DNA of 64,000 bases, taken from the NCBI GenBank assembly GCA_032717465.1, contig CM064670.1, forward strand, positions 15,582,931 through 15,646,930, in the 5' to 3' direction. Below are positions 12,077-21,670 of this stretch, piece after piece (position 1 is the stretch's first letter; every line of letters starts with the position of its first letter). The DNA is from Coenobita brevimanus. Lineage: Eukaryota > Arthropoda > Malacostraca > Decapoda > Coenobitidae. A program made the translations under genes and the position numbers. The notes below the pieces were generated by a model. It searched no databases. It was not told where the DNA came from and saw only the letters and a program-made list of their open reading frames with translations.

Positions 12077-12481
12077 GAAGCCATTTCGCGATGGGATCAC
12101 TCCACCCACTTAGCTTGAAAGTTTTTTCCTCGGCACATTATTTTACATCTCCATTTCTGATTTGACGCAAATTAAGGATAAAAAAGACACAAGGCCAGCA
12201 AGCCAACCCCACAGCTGAAAACATTACCACTCATCTCGCTTCGCAACCCGGGTGGTAAGTCAAGTAGTTGACCTTTGGCAGCCATTTTGGTGACCTTGAC
12301 GTTGACCCCGATGGCTCATTTTCGATTTTGGCCATATCTTGATACCCTGAAAGTTTCATGTTGATAGTTCAAGCAGTTCATGAGATATCTTGTTTACCCA
12401 CACACAAACAAAGCCAGTCAGCCAACCTCACAACTGAAAACATTACCTCTCCGTTCACTTTGCAATGCGGGTGGTAAATAA
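12077..12481 (+). mobile_element. CATTTTGGTGACCTTGAC composite repeat, nested in RTE-like copy
   Basis: Insertion between 'GATAAGAACTA' and 'GGAAGTGAGC', which are contiguous in the 19.6-kb RTE-like copy. It contains the monomer 'TTTGGCAGCCATTTTGG' with TTGACC motifs seen again at 19157, 23478 and 23635. Two ends of the form AAAACATTACC...GGGTGGTAA lie near 12256 and 12481. The composite structure resembles Helentron-associated elements, but that assignment is inference. Confidence 0.55.
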
Positions 12482-12644
12482 GGAAGTGAGCATGGAAGTA
12501 AAAAAGTCGCTGCATGATCGTATTACGATACCAACTCTGATATATGGAAGTGAAACTTGGACGTTGGTGAAAGGACACAAGTCAAGAGTGAGAGCAATGG
12601 AAATTAGTTATTTGAGAGGAGCATGTGGAGTTACATTTTTTTTT

Positions 12645-13316
12645 TTAAATAACAGAACGGATGAAGGAAAAAGAAATGAATAAAAAAATAATCCAAACAC
12701 CAGATTCCTGGCGTCCTCCATTCGTAAAATATCTGTAACAGTTGGACTTGAACAGCTGTAGGTTGAAGCTTAGGGGGAAACAACTCTGAGGATGCGAGTT
12801 CCAGAGAGATGCAGTTCGGGAAATAAAAGAATTCTGATATGCGGAAGTTCTGCAATATGGCTGTGTGGCATTCCAGTCATGAGTTCTACCAGATGCCCAT
12901 GTAGCACAAGGGAAGGCATGGAGAGGTGGCACAATGACGCAACTTCGTCTGAGCATTTGTCATAAAAGTATCTGTAAAACAATACAACGAAGGCAACATT
13001 CCTTCTTACTTGCAGGGGAGGTACTTTATTTATAATAGCAGGGTTATTAATAATTCTAACAGCTTTGTTCTAAATTTTGTCTAGTTGTTTTAATGCAACT
13101 TCTCCACATCCATTCCACAAGGGTGAGCAATATTCAAGCTGAAAGCGCACATGACTCTTATAAATTATAGCTAACTGCTCGTCAGTGAAGTAGCTATGGA
13201 CTTGGTACAATCATCCAAGTTTCTTTGAGGCGGTTTTAGCAAGGGATCTGACATGAAAGGTCCAGCTGAGGACATTGTTAAGTGAAACACCTAGAATTTC
13301 AATATTTTTGGAGATG
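12645..13316 (-). pseudogene. LINE B RT thumb and C-terminal relic
   Basis: Minus-strand frames give 'IEILGVSLNNVLSWTFHV', then the 'LEYCSPLWNGCGE' region in broken frames, then 'SFISRTASLWNSHPQSCF', the usual end of Jockey/CR1-type RT proteins. The frame changes several times. It joins at protein level to the piece beyond the TIR element (14636 onward). Confidence 0.75.
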
Positions 13317-13404
13317 GGAATACTATGGTCGTACCATTCTAAAGTGGCGGTTTGGGTGGGGCACGAACCTCTGTACAGTGTTGCCACGTTTTCCATACTC
13401 GCGT

Positions 13405-13410
<6 letters not shown>

Positions 13411-13438
<28 letters not shown>
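13411..13438. repeat. (CT)n microsatellite
   Basis: First of two CT arrays inside the TIR element; each is followed by CCTGGGGG. Confidence 0.9.
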
Positions 13439-13440
<2 letters not shown>

Positions 13441-13479
13441 GGGGGGATGTGCATCACCCTAGGGAATTTTGTTTCTTTT

Positions 13480-13662
13480 ATGTCTTATAAACTTGTGCTT
13501 TCATTTCTTTATTTTGTTTTTAATTATATTATTGTTTTACATATGACGCCAGATGACCTTGATGTTACGCCGCTTTTTCATTGAATCATTCTCGCCCTCC
13601 TTCCTTCCCTCCCTTCGTCTTTCCCTCAGCTTGACAATGCACTCAACACTGCCCCTGGCCTG

Positions 13663-13711
<49 letters not shown>

Positions 13712-14015
13712 GGGGGAGATGTGTGTCAATTTTGTTTCTTTTATGAGTGACTTATAAACTTGTGCTTTCATTTCTTTATTTTGTTTTTATTATATCTAAT
13801 TATGTTTAATTATAAACTTGTGCTTTCATTTCTTTATTTTGTTTTTATTATATCTAATTATGTTTAAAAATATTATTGTTTTACATATGGCGCCAGATGA
13901 CCTCGCTGTTGTGGCGCCATGATTTGTTTTCATTCAGTCACTCTCTCCCTCCTTCCTTCCCTCTTTTCCTCCATCTCTCACTCAGCTGCACTCAACACTG
14001 CCCCTGGTCTGCCTC
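13480..14015 (+). repeat. 345-bp internal tandem duplication in TIR element
   Basis: Landmarks repeat about 345 bp apart: CATATGRCGCCAGATGACCT at about 13539 and 13884, and GCACTCAACACTGCCCCTGG at about 13638 and 13990. A 59-bp subunit ending TTTATTATATCTAATTATG is additionally doubled at about 13750-13866. Confidence 0.8.
13669..13709. repeat. (CT)n microsatellite
   Basis: Second CT array inside the TIR element, about 41 bp. Confidence 0.9.
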
Positions 14016-14635
14016 CCCCCCCCCTCTCTCGTCTGTGGTATTTTAGGATACATTTTGGTTATTTTCTTTTACGGTATAATGTACATATTGTAAATTTGAC
14101 TTTATTTCCACACCACCCAGGAGGTTAAAATCTTGGCGCGTTTTTTTTTTAAGAGGTGTCCCCAAACAGGCCTATTAATCCTCTATCCCTCACAGATGAC
14201 CAGGTCGGACTGGGTGTGTGTGTTGCCGCTCACGAGGGTTTAGTGTATATATTTTTTTTACTAAGAAACTGGCATATTTTTGCTTATAATCCTGCATATT
14301 ATCTTATAATCATAATTGTGACATTATTACCAACCCCAGAAAGACGGTAACAGCCAATAAAAGTGACTACTTTTTTTTAAGCAACACTGTAAAATAATTA
14401 TGCCACGTTTCTGTATTGCCGTATAAATATTTTACGCATAATCAGTTTACTGTTCTTTCATACATTATAATACACACGTTACCATTATTTTCTTATGTGT
14501 TTATCTTATTGTGATGCCTGTTACATATATCTGAGCCGTTCACATAGCGGGTATGGAACACGTGGCACCACTGTACAGAGGTTCGTGCCCCACCCAAACC
14601 GCCACTTAAGATTGGTACCACCATAGTAGCACTGA

Positions 14636-15600
14636 AGGTAATATACGAATTTGGCAATATCTGTCTATTAGTGAATTGTATATATTTGGTTTTATTAGCA
14701 TTAAATGAGACAAGTTTATTTTTTCCCCATTCATTGATCTTAGATAAGTCTTGATTTATGGATATGGCTGTACTGAGTTGAGAGTTAGAGATATTAAACT
14801 TTGTAAATGGGTGTTTGAGTGTAAATGAACTTTGGTGTTGAGTCATCTGCATATGAATGGATGGGATTGTGGGTGACAGATAAGAGATCATTAATATAAA
14901 CAAGGAACCGGTTGGTGCCAGAACTGATCCTTGTGGCACGCCGGCGTTAACTGAGTGGAAATTGGAATATACATCATCTACTTTTATTTTTCTGTTGCTA
15001 AGATATGAAGAGAGCAGAGGAACAAAAGATGTTAGTCCATTGCACGGGAGTTTAGACAGCAGGGAATCGTGCTACACTCTGTCAAAAGCTTTAGAAATAT
15101 CAAGGGCTACTGCATGAGTTTCTCCATGTTAGTCAATTGATTGATGGATGGTATGGGTCAGGAGATTGAGTATGTCAATAGTGGATCGTTCGTGGCGAAA
15201 ACCATATTTTCAATTGGATTCAAGGTGTTTAACTATGTGCTTATTAATTACGACTTCCATACTTTACCAAGATAAGATGTGATAGCAATTGGTCTGTAAT
15301 CAGAGGAGTCAAAGGAACTTTCTTTCTTTGGAACTGGGTGGATATTGGCTTCTTTCCATGAACTGGGGAATGAAGAAGTACGTATGCATAGTCTGAATAA
15401 TTTAGCTAGAACAGAGGCAAGTTCTGGGGAACACTTTCTTTAAACAAATGGAGGAATTTCATCTGAGCCTGGAGCTTTGTTGATTAGTAAATTGTCTAGG
15501 ATGGAGTTTACGTACCTAGTCTGTGTTTTTAGTGGAACAATTTCGAGAAAGTCAAGTTCTAGTACTGGGACGTTCTGGCTGACTTCCTCTAAGGTAGAAT
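14636..15600 (-). pseudogene. LINE B RT, N-terminal half relic
   Basis: Minus-strand reading shows 'IIFASAFARNSTLEEV', 'NKAPGSDEIPPFV' (RT block 1 region), and 'MPQGSVLAPTGSLFILM' (RT block with PQGS). The residues expected for YADD are shifted out of frame (IHMQMTQHQSS follows). 'DLSKINEWGKNKLVSFNA' follows. The protein ends at the TIR insertion. Inactive. Confidence 0.8.
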
Positions 15601-15639
15601 TTCTGGCAAATGCACTGGCAAAGATTATTCGGTCTCCCA

Positions 15640-15830
15640 CGCAGGAGAGACCGACAATTGAGGAAGTGACGGAGCGTTGTGGTGTGGTGGATGTCATACA
15701 AAACGTTAGGATAAATACACTGAGGTGGTTTGGCGATGTGGAGAGGATATAGAGCGAAAGACTAACGAGGAGAGTGCATGTAGGTGAGGTGGAGGGTGGG
15801 AGATGGATTAAGGTAGACAATGTGGTTTAC
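15640..15830 (+). mobile_element. RTE-like LINE, 3' segment beyond LINE B
   Basis: Resumes the copy interrupted at 12635. It reads 'ATTGAGGAAGTGACGGAGCG' followed by a frame with 'LRWFGDVERI' and the GAGGTGGAGGGTGGGAGATGG stretch, matching 22560-22720. The tail is missing. Confidence 0.8.
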
Positions 15831-15834
15831 TTTG

Positions 15835-16116
15835 TGCAGCGATATACTGTTGACTATTTTCTGGTGTTAGATAATCATGACTTCTTTATCCCTTTCATAT
15901 TCTAATATATTAATTATTATAATATTTAATAGACTTTTAGTGCCTCTGATAGTCTTGCCTGCATTAACTGCTTCACATTTTCTGCATAAATTTCACTTGT
16001 CAGACCTCCGAGCATTTGCATTCTAGGCCAATGCCCCTCTGAAGGCTACCACAATCAGCGCCTACTGTAGTGATACTGTTGTTTTTGTATCATCAACAAT
16101 TTGATTAATTCCGCCA

Positions 16117-16161
<45 letters not shown>

Positions 16162-16685
16162 TAAACAAAGGTCCAAGTACTGAGCTCAGAAGCACTCTGC
16201 CACCTACTGGTGTCCTGCGCATCTTAGTACTATGTAAAGTATACTAACAAAAGCCTTGCATCCCTTTAGCAGGATTATATCCATCTTTAAATATCCTCAC
16301 CTACGCTGTGGGTTCTTACCTTCCGAACTTGCTTCGTGAGGAGCTGTATCAGAGGCTTTGCTGAAGGAATTATATATGTGCTGAATGCTTTTCCACTGTC
16401 TACTACCTGACATTCCTCAGACAAAAATATTTACTCGTAAAACTCTGAGAGGCAGGACCGACCAAGTCTTAACCAATGCTGATTTTCGTTTCTATACTTT
16501 AATATTTCTAAAGTTTTTAAAAACTTTATTTGCTGTAACTGATTGGCATTTTCACACTATAAATTTTACGTTTATCGGGCAATAATTTGACACAACTAAT
16601 TTATCGCCTTTCTTGAAAATGGGTAACACATTGGCTACTCTCAATGTATTTGGAACATTTCGGAGTTTAGTGAATTATTACACCC
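15835..16685. other. Unassigned intergenic DNA with (CT)19
   Basis: No gene seen. A perfect CT array lies at 16121-16158. The frame at 16385-16585 has no recognisable domain. Confidence 0.6.
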
Positions 16686-16689
16686 GTGC

Positions 16690-17186
16690 ACATGATAGCG
16701 AGAACAGGGTATTGTTTTGTTCGACATGTGTCTGTCTGTGTGTCTATTTTGTTAAAAGTATACTGTACTTTAAAGTTTTTACCTGATTTTAAGCAAACGA
16801 GATGGAAGGGTTAAGCGTTAGCCAAGAGGCTGATCTATTGTTTTTGAGAAAAATAAGTCAAAGATCACAGTCACTTGGTGAGGTCATATTATGACTTTCA
16901 TCCGACTTAGATCAAACTTGGTGAGAGGGTTGAAGGTAAGGCAAGGACAATCAATGAGGAGTCGAGTTCACTGGGCAAGGTCAAATTTCGACTCATGTGT
17001 GTCTGTGAACTGGAGAACTAAAATAGTTTTAATCTTTTTAGGTGAAAATTATTAGCAATGCTGATGGTCAGACAAGGAGCCGACCCGCTGCTTTAATCTC
17101 AAAAGAACAAGTCAAAGGTCAAGGCCGTATATAAAAACAAACAGTTTTTATCTGATTCAGACCAAGGTCTGCGGAAATGTTCAGGG

Positions 17187-17190
<4 letters not shown>
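16690..17190 (+). repeat. Degenerate tandem monomers with GGTCA motifs
   Basis: Three to four monomers of roughly 125-150 bp begin near 'GTTTTTACCTGATTTTAAGC', 'GACTTTCATCCGACTTAGA', 'GTTTTAATCTTTTTAGG' and 'GTTTTTATCTGATTCAGACC'. Each contains AAGTCAAAGATCAC- or CAAGGTCAAA-type motifs. The same design recurs with other sequence at 27000-27515. Confidence 0.5.

Positions 17191-17217
<27 letters not shown>
17191..17217. repeat. (CT)n microsatellite
   Basis: About 27 bp of perfect CT directly upstream of the LINE fragment at 17222. Confidence 0.9.
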
Positions 17218-17221
<4 letters not shown>

Positions 17222-18060
17222 ATACAGTACAGTATGGGCTTGTGAGAGAGGTAAAAGCTCGAGCTGTGGATAGGGGAATGAGCATAGTAATGAACGATGA
17301 AGGGTGGAGTATCTCGAGTTTGAGGCATGCAGATAATGCTGTGCTGCTTCATAATAGTGAACAAGAGTTTTTTGGACTGGTGTAGAGTTTTATTGATGTC
17401 TGTGAGCGTCGTGCCTTGAAAGTAATGTAAAGAAGAGTAAAGTGGTGTTTGTTGAGAGAGAGGGTGATTTCCAATGTAATGTCCTGGGGAATGGAGAGAG
17501 ACTTAAACTGAGACAGTTTATCTGAGTGCAGTGACAAAAACAGAGAGGTGAATGTGCAAAGCAAGTAGATAGCAGTGATGCACAGGGAAGAAAGTGGTGG
17601 TGCCATGAAGGCCTTGATATGAAACAGAGGTGTGAGTGTGTCAACTGCATGAAGACTATTTGTGGGAGGTTTAGGGCATATGAACATGAACTATGGGTGT
17701 GAGAGTGAGGTGTGGCAAGAAGACTAAAAGTCAAGAGTGAGAGCAGTGGAAATGGGTTACTAAGAACTGTGTATGGAGCGTAAAGAGTGAACAGGACAAT
17801 GAAAATAACATAATTCATGAAAGATGTGAAACAAGAAAGTCTGTGGACAGTTGAGTTGAAAAGTGTGCTTAGATGATGAAGTCGTATGAGAGAATGGTAA
17901 AAAATAGAGATGAAGATGAATGTACATGGGTGAGTCTGAAGGTGAGAGGAGGCGTGTTAAGCCGGGAAGGTGGGTAGATATGGTAAATGAGTGTGTAAGA
18001 CAGCGAGGTATGGATGTTGATGAAGGAAGGGACATGACAATGCATCGATCTGACTAGATA
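17222..18060 (+). pseudogene. RTE-like RT and C-terminal fragment, second subfamily
   Basis: Plus-strand relic. 'SSLRHADNAVLLHNSEQEF' corresponds to the RT active site (usual ADDAVLL; here the second Asp is Asn). 'VCERRALKV' and '[10 protein letters not shown]' follow, then 'GRWVDMVNECVRQRGMDVDEGRD' near 17960-18035, equivalent to the C-terminal end of these LINEs. Stops interrupt every frame. It is 5' truncated and differs clearly from the 19.6-kb copy, so it represents another subfamily. Confidence 0.7.
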
Positions 18061-18339
18061 AATTTTGAAAGGGGGAGTGCACGGCAAGGGTTTGGCACCC
18101 CTTTTTAACCCAATACTTGTTGTTGAACCAAGACTATGCGATAGGTAACTGGGAACACATACAGTACATGGATCGTTATGCCTGAAAATGCAGTCAGGAT
18201 AGGCTACCAGAGGCTTGAAAGGTAAGTGAATGATCGTATGACCCATTTTCATTGAGCATGCTATTGGTGAGTTCTACGTTTATCATGTTTCTTTCCTTGC
18301 TTTCTGATCTCCATTTCACTCCACATTTGGGGGTCGGAA

Positions 18340-18855
18340 AGAGCTGGGATGATTACGAGAGCGAGTCATAGGAGCCTGAATGTTAATACCCATGAACCCT
18401 CTCATGGTCAGGACAGGTTTAGTCCAGCTAACGTCACACGATTTTATGTTGCAGAGAGTTGGTACACAAGCCTGAGATTGCTGATACTCTCTCATGGTCG
18501 GGTTAACATACCGTAAGTACTGGAATCGAGCTGACACTAGACGATTATGTTTGAGTCATAGGAGTCTGAAAGTGTACCTACCGTTACTTACTCCTTGTCG
18601 AAACATTTCTAGTATTCTGTTTCAGCTAACTTCACAGGATTTGACTGAGAGTGAATAAAGGAAGATGAGTGTTAAAATTGTCACCATTAAACGTATCACT
18701 GCCAGGACAACTCTACTATTCTGTTCTAGCTAATGTGACGGTAGCACTAAGCGAAAATAAAGTACGGTACATAATACTTTTCACTCCGACTCTAATCAAG
18801 TACTTTCAATTCTATTTCAGCTTATGTGGTGGGCGTAAATAATGATGGTACTCAA
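18340..18855 (+). repeat. Degenerate tandem repeat, about 110-bp unit
   Basis: About five units share CATGGTCAGGACA, a TAGTATTCTGTTTCAGCTAA segment and a CACANGATTTGA stretch, visible near 18411, 18496, 18597, 18700 and 18790. Units are strongly diverged, as in an old satellite. Confidence 0.5.
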
Positions 18856-18974
18856 TGAAAACCCTGGATAAAAGGGAAGTCTATCAGCTCAAGCAGTTAA
18901 AACTGTGTAAATGAAAGAAAAGCATAAATGCTGATCGCCAGCCAGAATATGCTGTTGGCCAAGTTACAAGCGCA

Positions 18975-19100
18975 TCCCCCACCCAGGGGTGACGGGGTGG
19001 GGGACCCCTCGCACAGGGGATTGGGGCGGGCCCCCGGGGGGTTCGGGGGCTCCCCCTGGGGGGGACCAGTGGACTGTGCACCCCCCTCTGTGGGGGACCG
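18975..19100. other. GC-rich patch
   Basis: About 125 bp with many runs of four or more G or C on both strands, including GGGGGGACC-type repeats. It contrasts sharply with the AT-rich surroundings and has G-quadruplex potential. No gene or RNA motif recognised. Confidence 0.6.
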
Positions 19101-19109
19101 GGGGATAGC

Positions 19110-19319
19110 TTAAGCCGTTCATGAGATAATGGTGCTAAAGGCGGGCGATAAAAACAAGTTGACCTTTGGCAGCCATTTTGATGACCTTGACCCAGCGTCC
19201 CCATTTTCGAACTCGGCTAAGAGTTTGGCCATATATTGATACCCTGAAGGATTCATGTTGATGGTTCAAGCCGTTCATGAGATATAATGGTAACAGACAG
19301 ACAGACAGACACACATGCA

Positions 19320-19386
<67 letters not shown>

Positions 19387-19435
19387 GCGGGCAAAAGCAT
19401 TATTGCTCCGCCTTCGTAAAGGCGGCCAATAATTA
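19110..19435 (+). mobile_element. Composite repeat: monomer, (CA)n, 3' hairpin
   Basis: Contains one copy of the 'GCAGCCATTTTGATGACC' monomer (19157-19290) and (ACAG)n leading into (AC)n at 19321-19383. The end sequence GCGGGCAAAAGCATT has a perfect 7-bp hairpin CCGCCTT/AAGGCGG at 19408-19425. The same order occurs at 23470-23875. Tandem core, microsatellite and terminal hairpin recall Helentron-associated elements of arthropods and molluscs; no helicase is present, so this remains a suggestion. Confidence 0.55.
19321..19383. repeat. (CA)n microsatellite
   Basis: Perfect AC array inside the composite repeat. Confidence 0.95.
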
Positions 19436-19588
19436 TAATCTAGAACTTTTTGCTCAAGTATGTATAGTATGTGACTGGTTAACAAAGCAAGTGGGCTAGG
19501 CTTATGCTACCTCTGAAAAGTGAATGAATAGTGGGTGGGATGAAGAAGCTGTGTCATGTGCCAATCTGTTCAAAATATTAAGATGCAA

Positions 19589-19609
19589 TTTTTTTTTTTT
19601 TTTTTTTTT
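19589..19609. repeat. poly(T) run, 21 bases
   Basis: T21 immediately upstream of the 5' end of the RTE-like copy. It may be the tail of a minus-strand retrotransposed fragment. Confidence 0.85.
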
Positions 19610-19863
19610 AGATAATTCAAATACGTATACAATCACGGCGTAGGTCTGTCACCAAGCACTACATTTTCTCGGATACCACAGCCAGGCCTCGAGCCCCTGG
19701 GGGTAGGGTTTTTTTTTTCAAGAATACTCTCCCAGTATCCCTGCTTGTAGTAAAAGGCGACTAAAAGGGTTGGCGGAGGGTTAGTGCCCCTCCCCGGAAA
19801 ACAATTAACTAAAAAAACAAACAATAACCCTCGGACAAGGACTGACCAAACGATGACGACCAA

Positions 19864-20640
19864 GGACCGGACAAAGGACATGGTTATCGGAACGTGGAAT
19901 GTAAGGGGAGCGAATGATGAGGTGACAGAGAGATTGTCCAGGTGCTTGAGGGTGCGAAAGTGAATGTATGTGGAATAACTGAAACAAAATGGAGAGGAGA
20001 AAGTGTGAGAGAATTGGAGTATGGATGGGGTATATGTGCAGGAGTAGGTGAGAATGAGAGGGCAAAGGAAGGAGTATGTATAGTTGTGAGTAAAAGATGG
20101 AAGAGGAGCATAAGACAGTGTGGATCAGTTGGGTCAAGGATTGTGTGGGTAAAGTTGAAAGTTGGAATACAAATGTGGGCGATTGTGTGTGTGTATGCAC
20201 CAACGCAAGATCGTGCTAGAAGAGTGAGAGAAGAGTTCTGGACAAATGTAGAATTGTGCATGGAAAAGTTTGGAAGGAATGAGAGAGTGTTTTTGATCGG
20301 TGATATGAATGGTAAAGTTGGGAATGTGAAAGTGGATGGAATAGTTGGTGAGTGGGGTGTGCCTGCTGAGATAGATGAGAATGGGAGTGCGTTAGTGGAC
20401 ATTTGTGCTGGGAGGGGGTTGGTGATAGCCAATACCCTCTTCAGGCATAAAATGATCCACAGGTATACATGGCGAGTGATGAGAAGGGTGGGTGGTGAAC
20501 TGAATGAAAGGAAGGCAATGATTGATTATGTGTGTGTGTTATGAAAGGATGCGAAGATGTGTAATGGATGCAAGAGTTCATAGAGTTTGGGGGAGTGGAC
20601 TTTCTGACCACCACTTGGTGGTGGCCAGAATTAAAATTCA
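19864..20640 (+). pseudogene. RTE-like apurinic-type endonuclease domain
   Basis: EN would nick target DNA to prime reverse transcription. Visible catalytic blocks in order: 'IGTWNVRGAND' at about 19885, 'TETKWRGE' at about 19980, 'VCVYAPTQD' at about 20190, 'LIGDMNGKVG' at about 20295 and 'GSGLSDHHLV' at about 20590. All key Asn, Glu, Asp and His positions are therefore present. A frame change lies near 19945 between the first two blocks, and another near 20535 before the SDH block. The frame starts at ATG 19864 or slightly upstream; which Met was native is uncertain. Confidence 0.85.
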
Positions 20641-21670
20641 AGTAAGATGGAGGAATAGAAGAAGGGAAAGACGAAAGGAAGGAGTAGTTGCAAAGAGAGT
20701 GGAAAGGTTACAAGAGGATGAGAAAAAGGCAGAGTATAAGAGAGAAGTGGAGGAACGATTGGGCAAATATGAATTGGAGCAGATGGGAGACGTGGAAGGT
20801 GTGTGTAGGATATTTACAGAAGAAATATGTGCAGCATGTGATGTGGTGTGTGGAAGGAAGAGAAGATGGAGGGGGGTGAAAGGAACAGCGTGATGGACTG
20901 AAGAGGTGAAACAGGCTGTGGCACAAAAGAAGGAAGCATACAATGAATGGATGAGAAATAGGGGCGTGGAAGAAGTTGAGAAGCGGAAGAGAGAGTTATA
21001 TGTGGAAAGAAAGAGAGAGGTGAAAAGATTAGTAAGAGAGAGTAAGAAGAGAGTGGATGAGGAATTTGGAAGGAATTTGAGTGTAAAGTGGAGGGACTGT
21101 AAGAAAATGTTCTGGAAAGAGGTGAAAAGAGTAAGACAGGGTGGAAGTGAAGTTAGCAGGGGAGTGAAAGATAAAAATGGTAGATTACTAGTGGAAAAGG
21201 GAGAAAAAGTGAGCACATGGAGAGAACACTTTAAGGAATTGTTGAACGTAGAGGATGGAAGTAATGCAAGTATAAGTGGCTGGGGAATGGCTGGGAGAAG
21301 GAGGGAGGTGAGAAGACAGGAAGAAATCAGTAGGATAGAAGTTGTGGAAGCAATGAAGAAAGTTAAATCGGGGAAAGCCCCAGGAATTGATGGAGTGTGT
21401 GGTGAAATGCTGAAGCATGGGGGAGAGATAGTAGTAGAATGGATGTGGAAGATGTGCAGATTGGCCTGGGAGGAAGGTAGAGTCCCGGAGGATTGGAAGT
21501 CAGGTATAATTATTCCCTTGTACAAAGGAAAAGGGGAAAAAGAAGTGTGTGGTAATCATAGTGGCATTTGTCTTCTTAGTATAATAGGAAAAGTGTATGG
21601 TAGGATACTTATTGACAGAGTTAGAGAAAAGAACAGAGAAATTAGCTGGAGAAGAACAGGGATGCTTTAG
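20560..21670 (+). pseudogene. RTE-like linker and RT N-terminal part
   Basis: Basic, charged linker (many Arg, Glu and Lys; probable helical) from about 20620, interrupted by a TGA near 20893, then open from 20906 to 21670. RT fingers begin with 'KSGKAPGIDGVCGEMLKHG' at about 21365 and 'VPEDWKSGIIIPLYKGKG' at about 21485. The usual 'YRGI' is written 'HSGICLLSIIGKVYGRIL'. The frame breaks at about 21650, just before the next block 'GCFRKGRGCVDQIF'. Confidence 0.85.

Larger units (their letters stand above)
9905..12635 (+). mobile_element. RTE-like LINE, decayed copy (5' segment)
   Basis: Degenerate plus-strand copy of the family best seen at 19640-22890. The EN part is readable at 9925-10281 with the catalytic block 'LTGDMNGKVG' and 'ALVDICAGRGLVIAN'. 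The RT part is readable at 11458-11733 with 'DLEKAYDRVD' and 'LKQGCDMSP', and around 11760-11960 the active site has lost one codon (LLFDDTVLL instead of LLFADDTVLL). Many stops and frameshifts lie between. It is interrupted at 12077-12481 by another repeat, then cut at about 12635 by LINE B and resumes at about 15640. Confidence 0.85.
13323..14626. mobile_element. Non-autonomous TIR element with TA target duplication
   Basis: Left TIR CTATGGTCGTACCATTCT and right TIR (reverse complement) CTATGGTGGTACCAATCT continue as matching inverted repeats for about 83 bp, including TGGCGGTTTGGGTGGGG. TA dinucleotides at 13321-13322 and 14627-14628 flank it. Removing the element plus one TA rejoins the LINE B reading frame. 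No transposase is present. The inside holds two CT microsatellites and a 345-bp tandem duplication. TA duplication suggests mobilisation by a Tc1/mariner-type transposase (inference). Confidence 0.85.
12636..15639 (-). mobile_element. LINE B, Jockey/CR1-type non-LTR element
   Basis: Minus-strand element inserted in the RTE-like copy. The plus strand shows its poly(A) tail as T11 at 12636-12646. Reading from 15639 downward, the translated order is the linker before RT (FASAFARNSTLEEV, KAPGSDEIPP), the RT block 'PQGSVLAPT', 'NEWGKNKLVSFNANKT', then 'EILGVSLNNVLSW' and the C-terminal 'SFISRTASLWNSHP'. EN is missing, so it is 5' truncated. A 1.3-kb TIR element interrupts it at 13321-14628. Confidence 0.85.

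Noticed and set aside
19135..19499. Cys-Val and Thr-His repeat frames
   Set aside because: Translation of the (CA)n array within a composite repeat.
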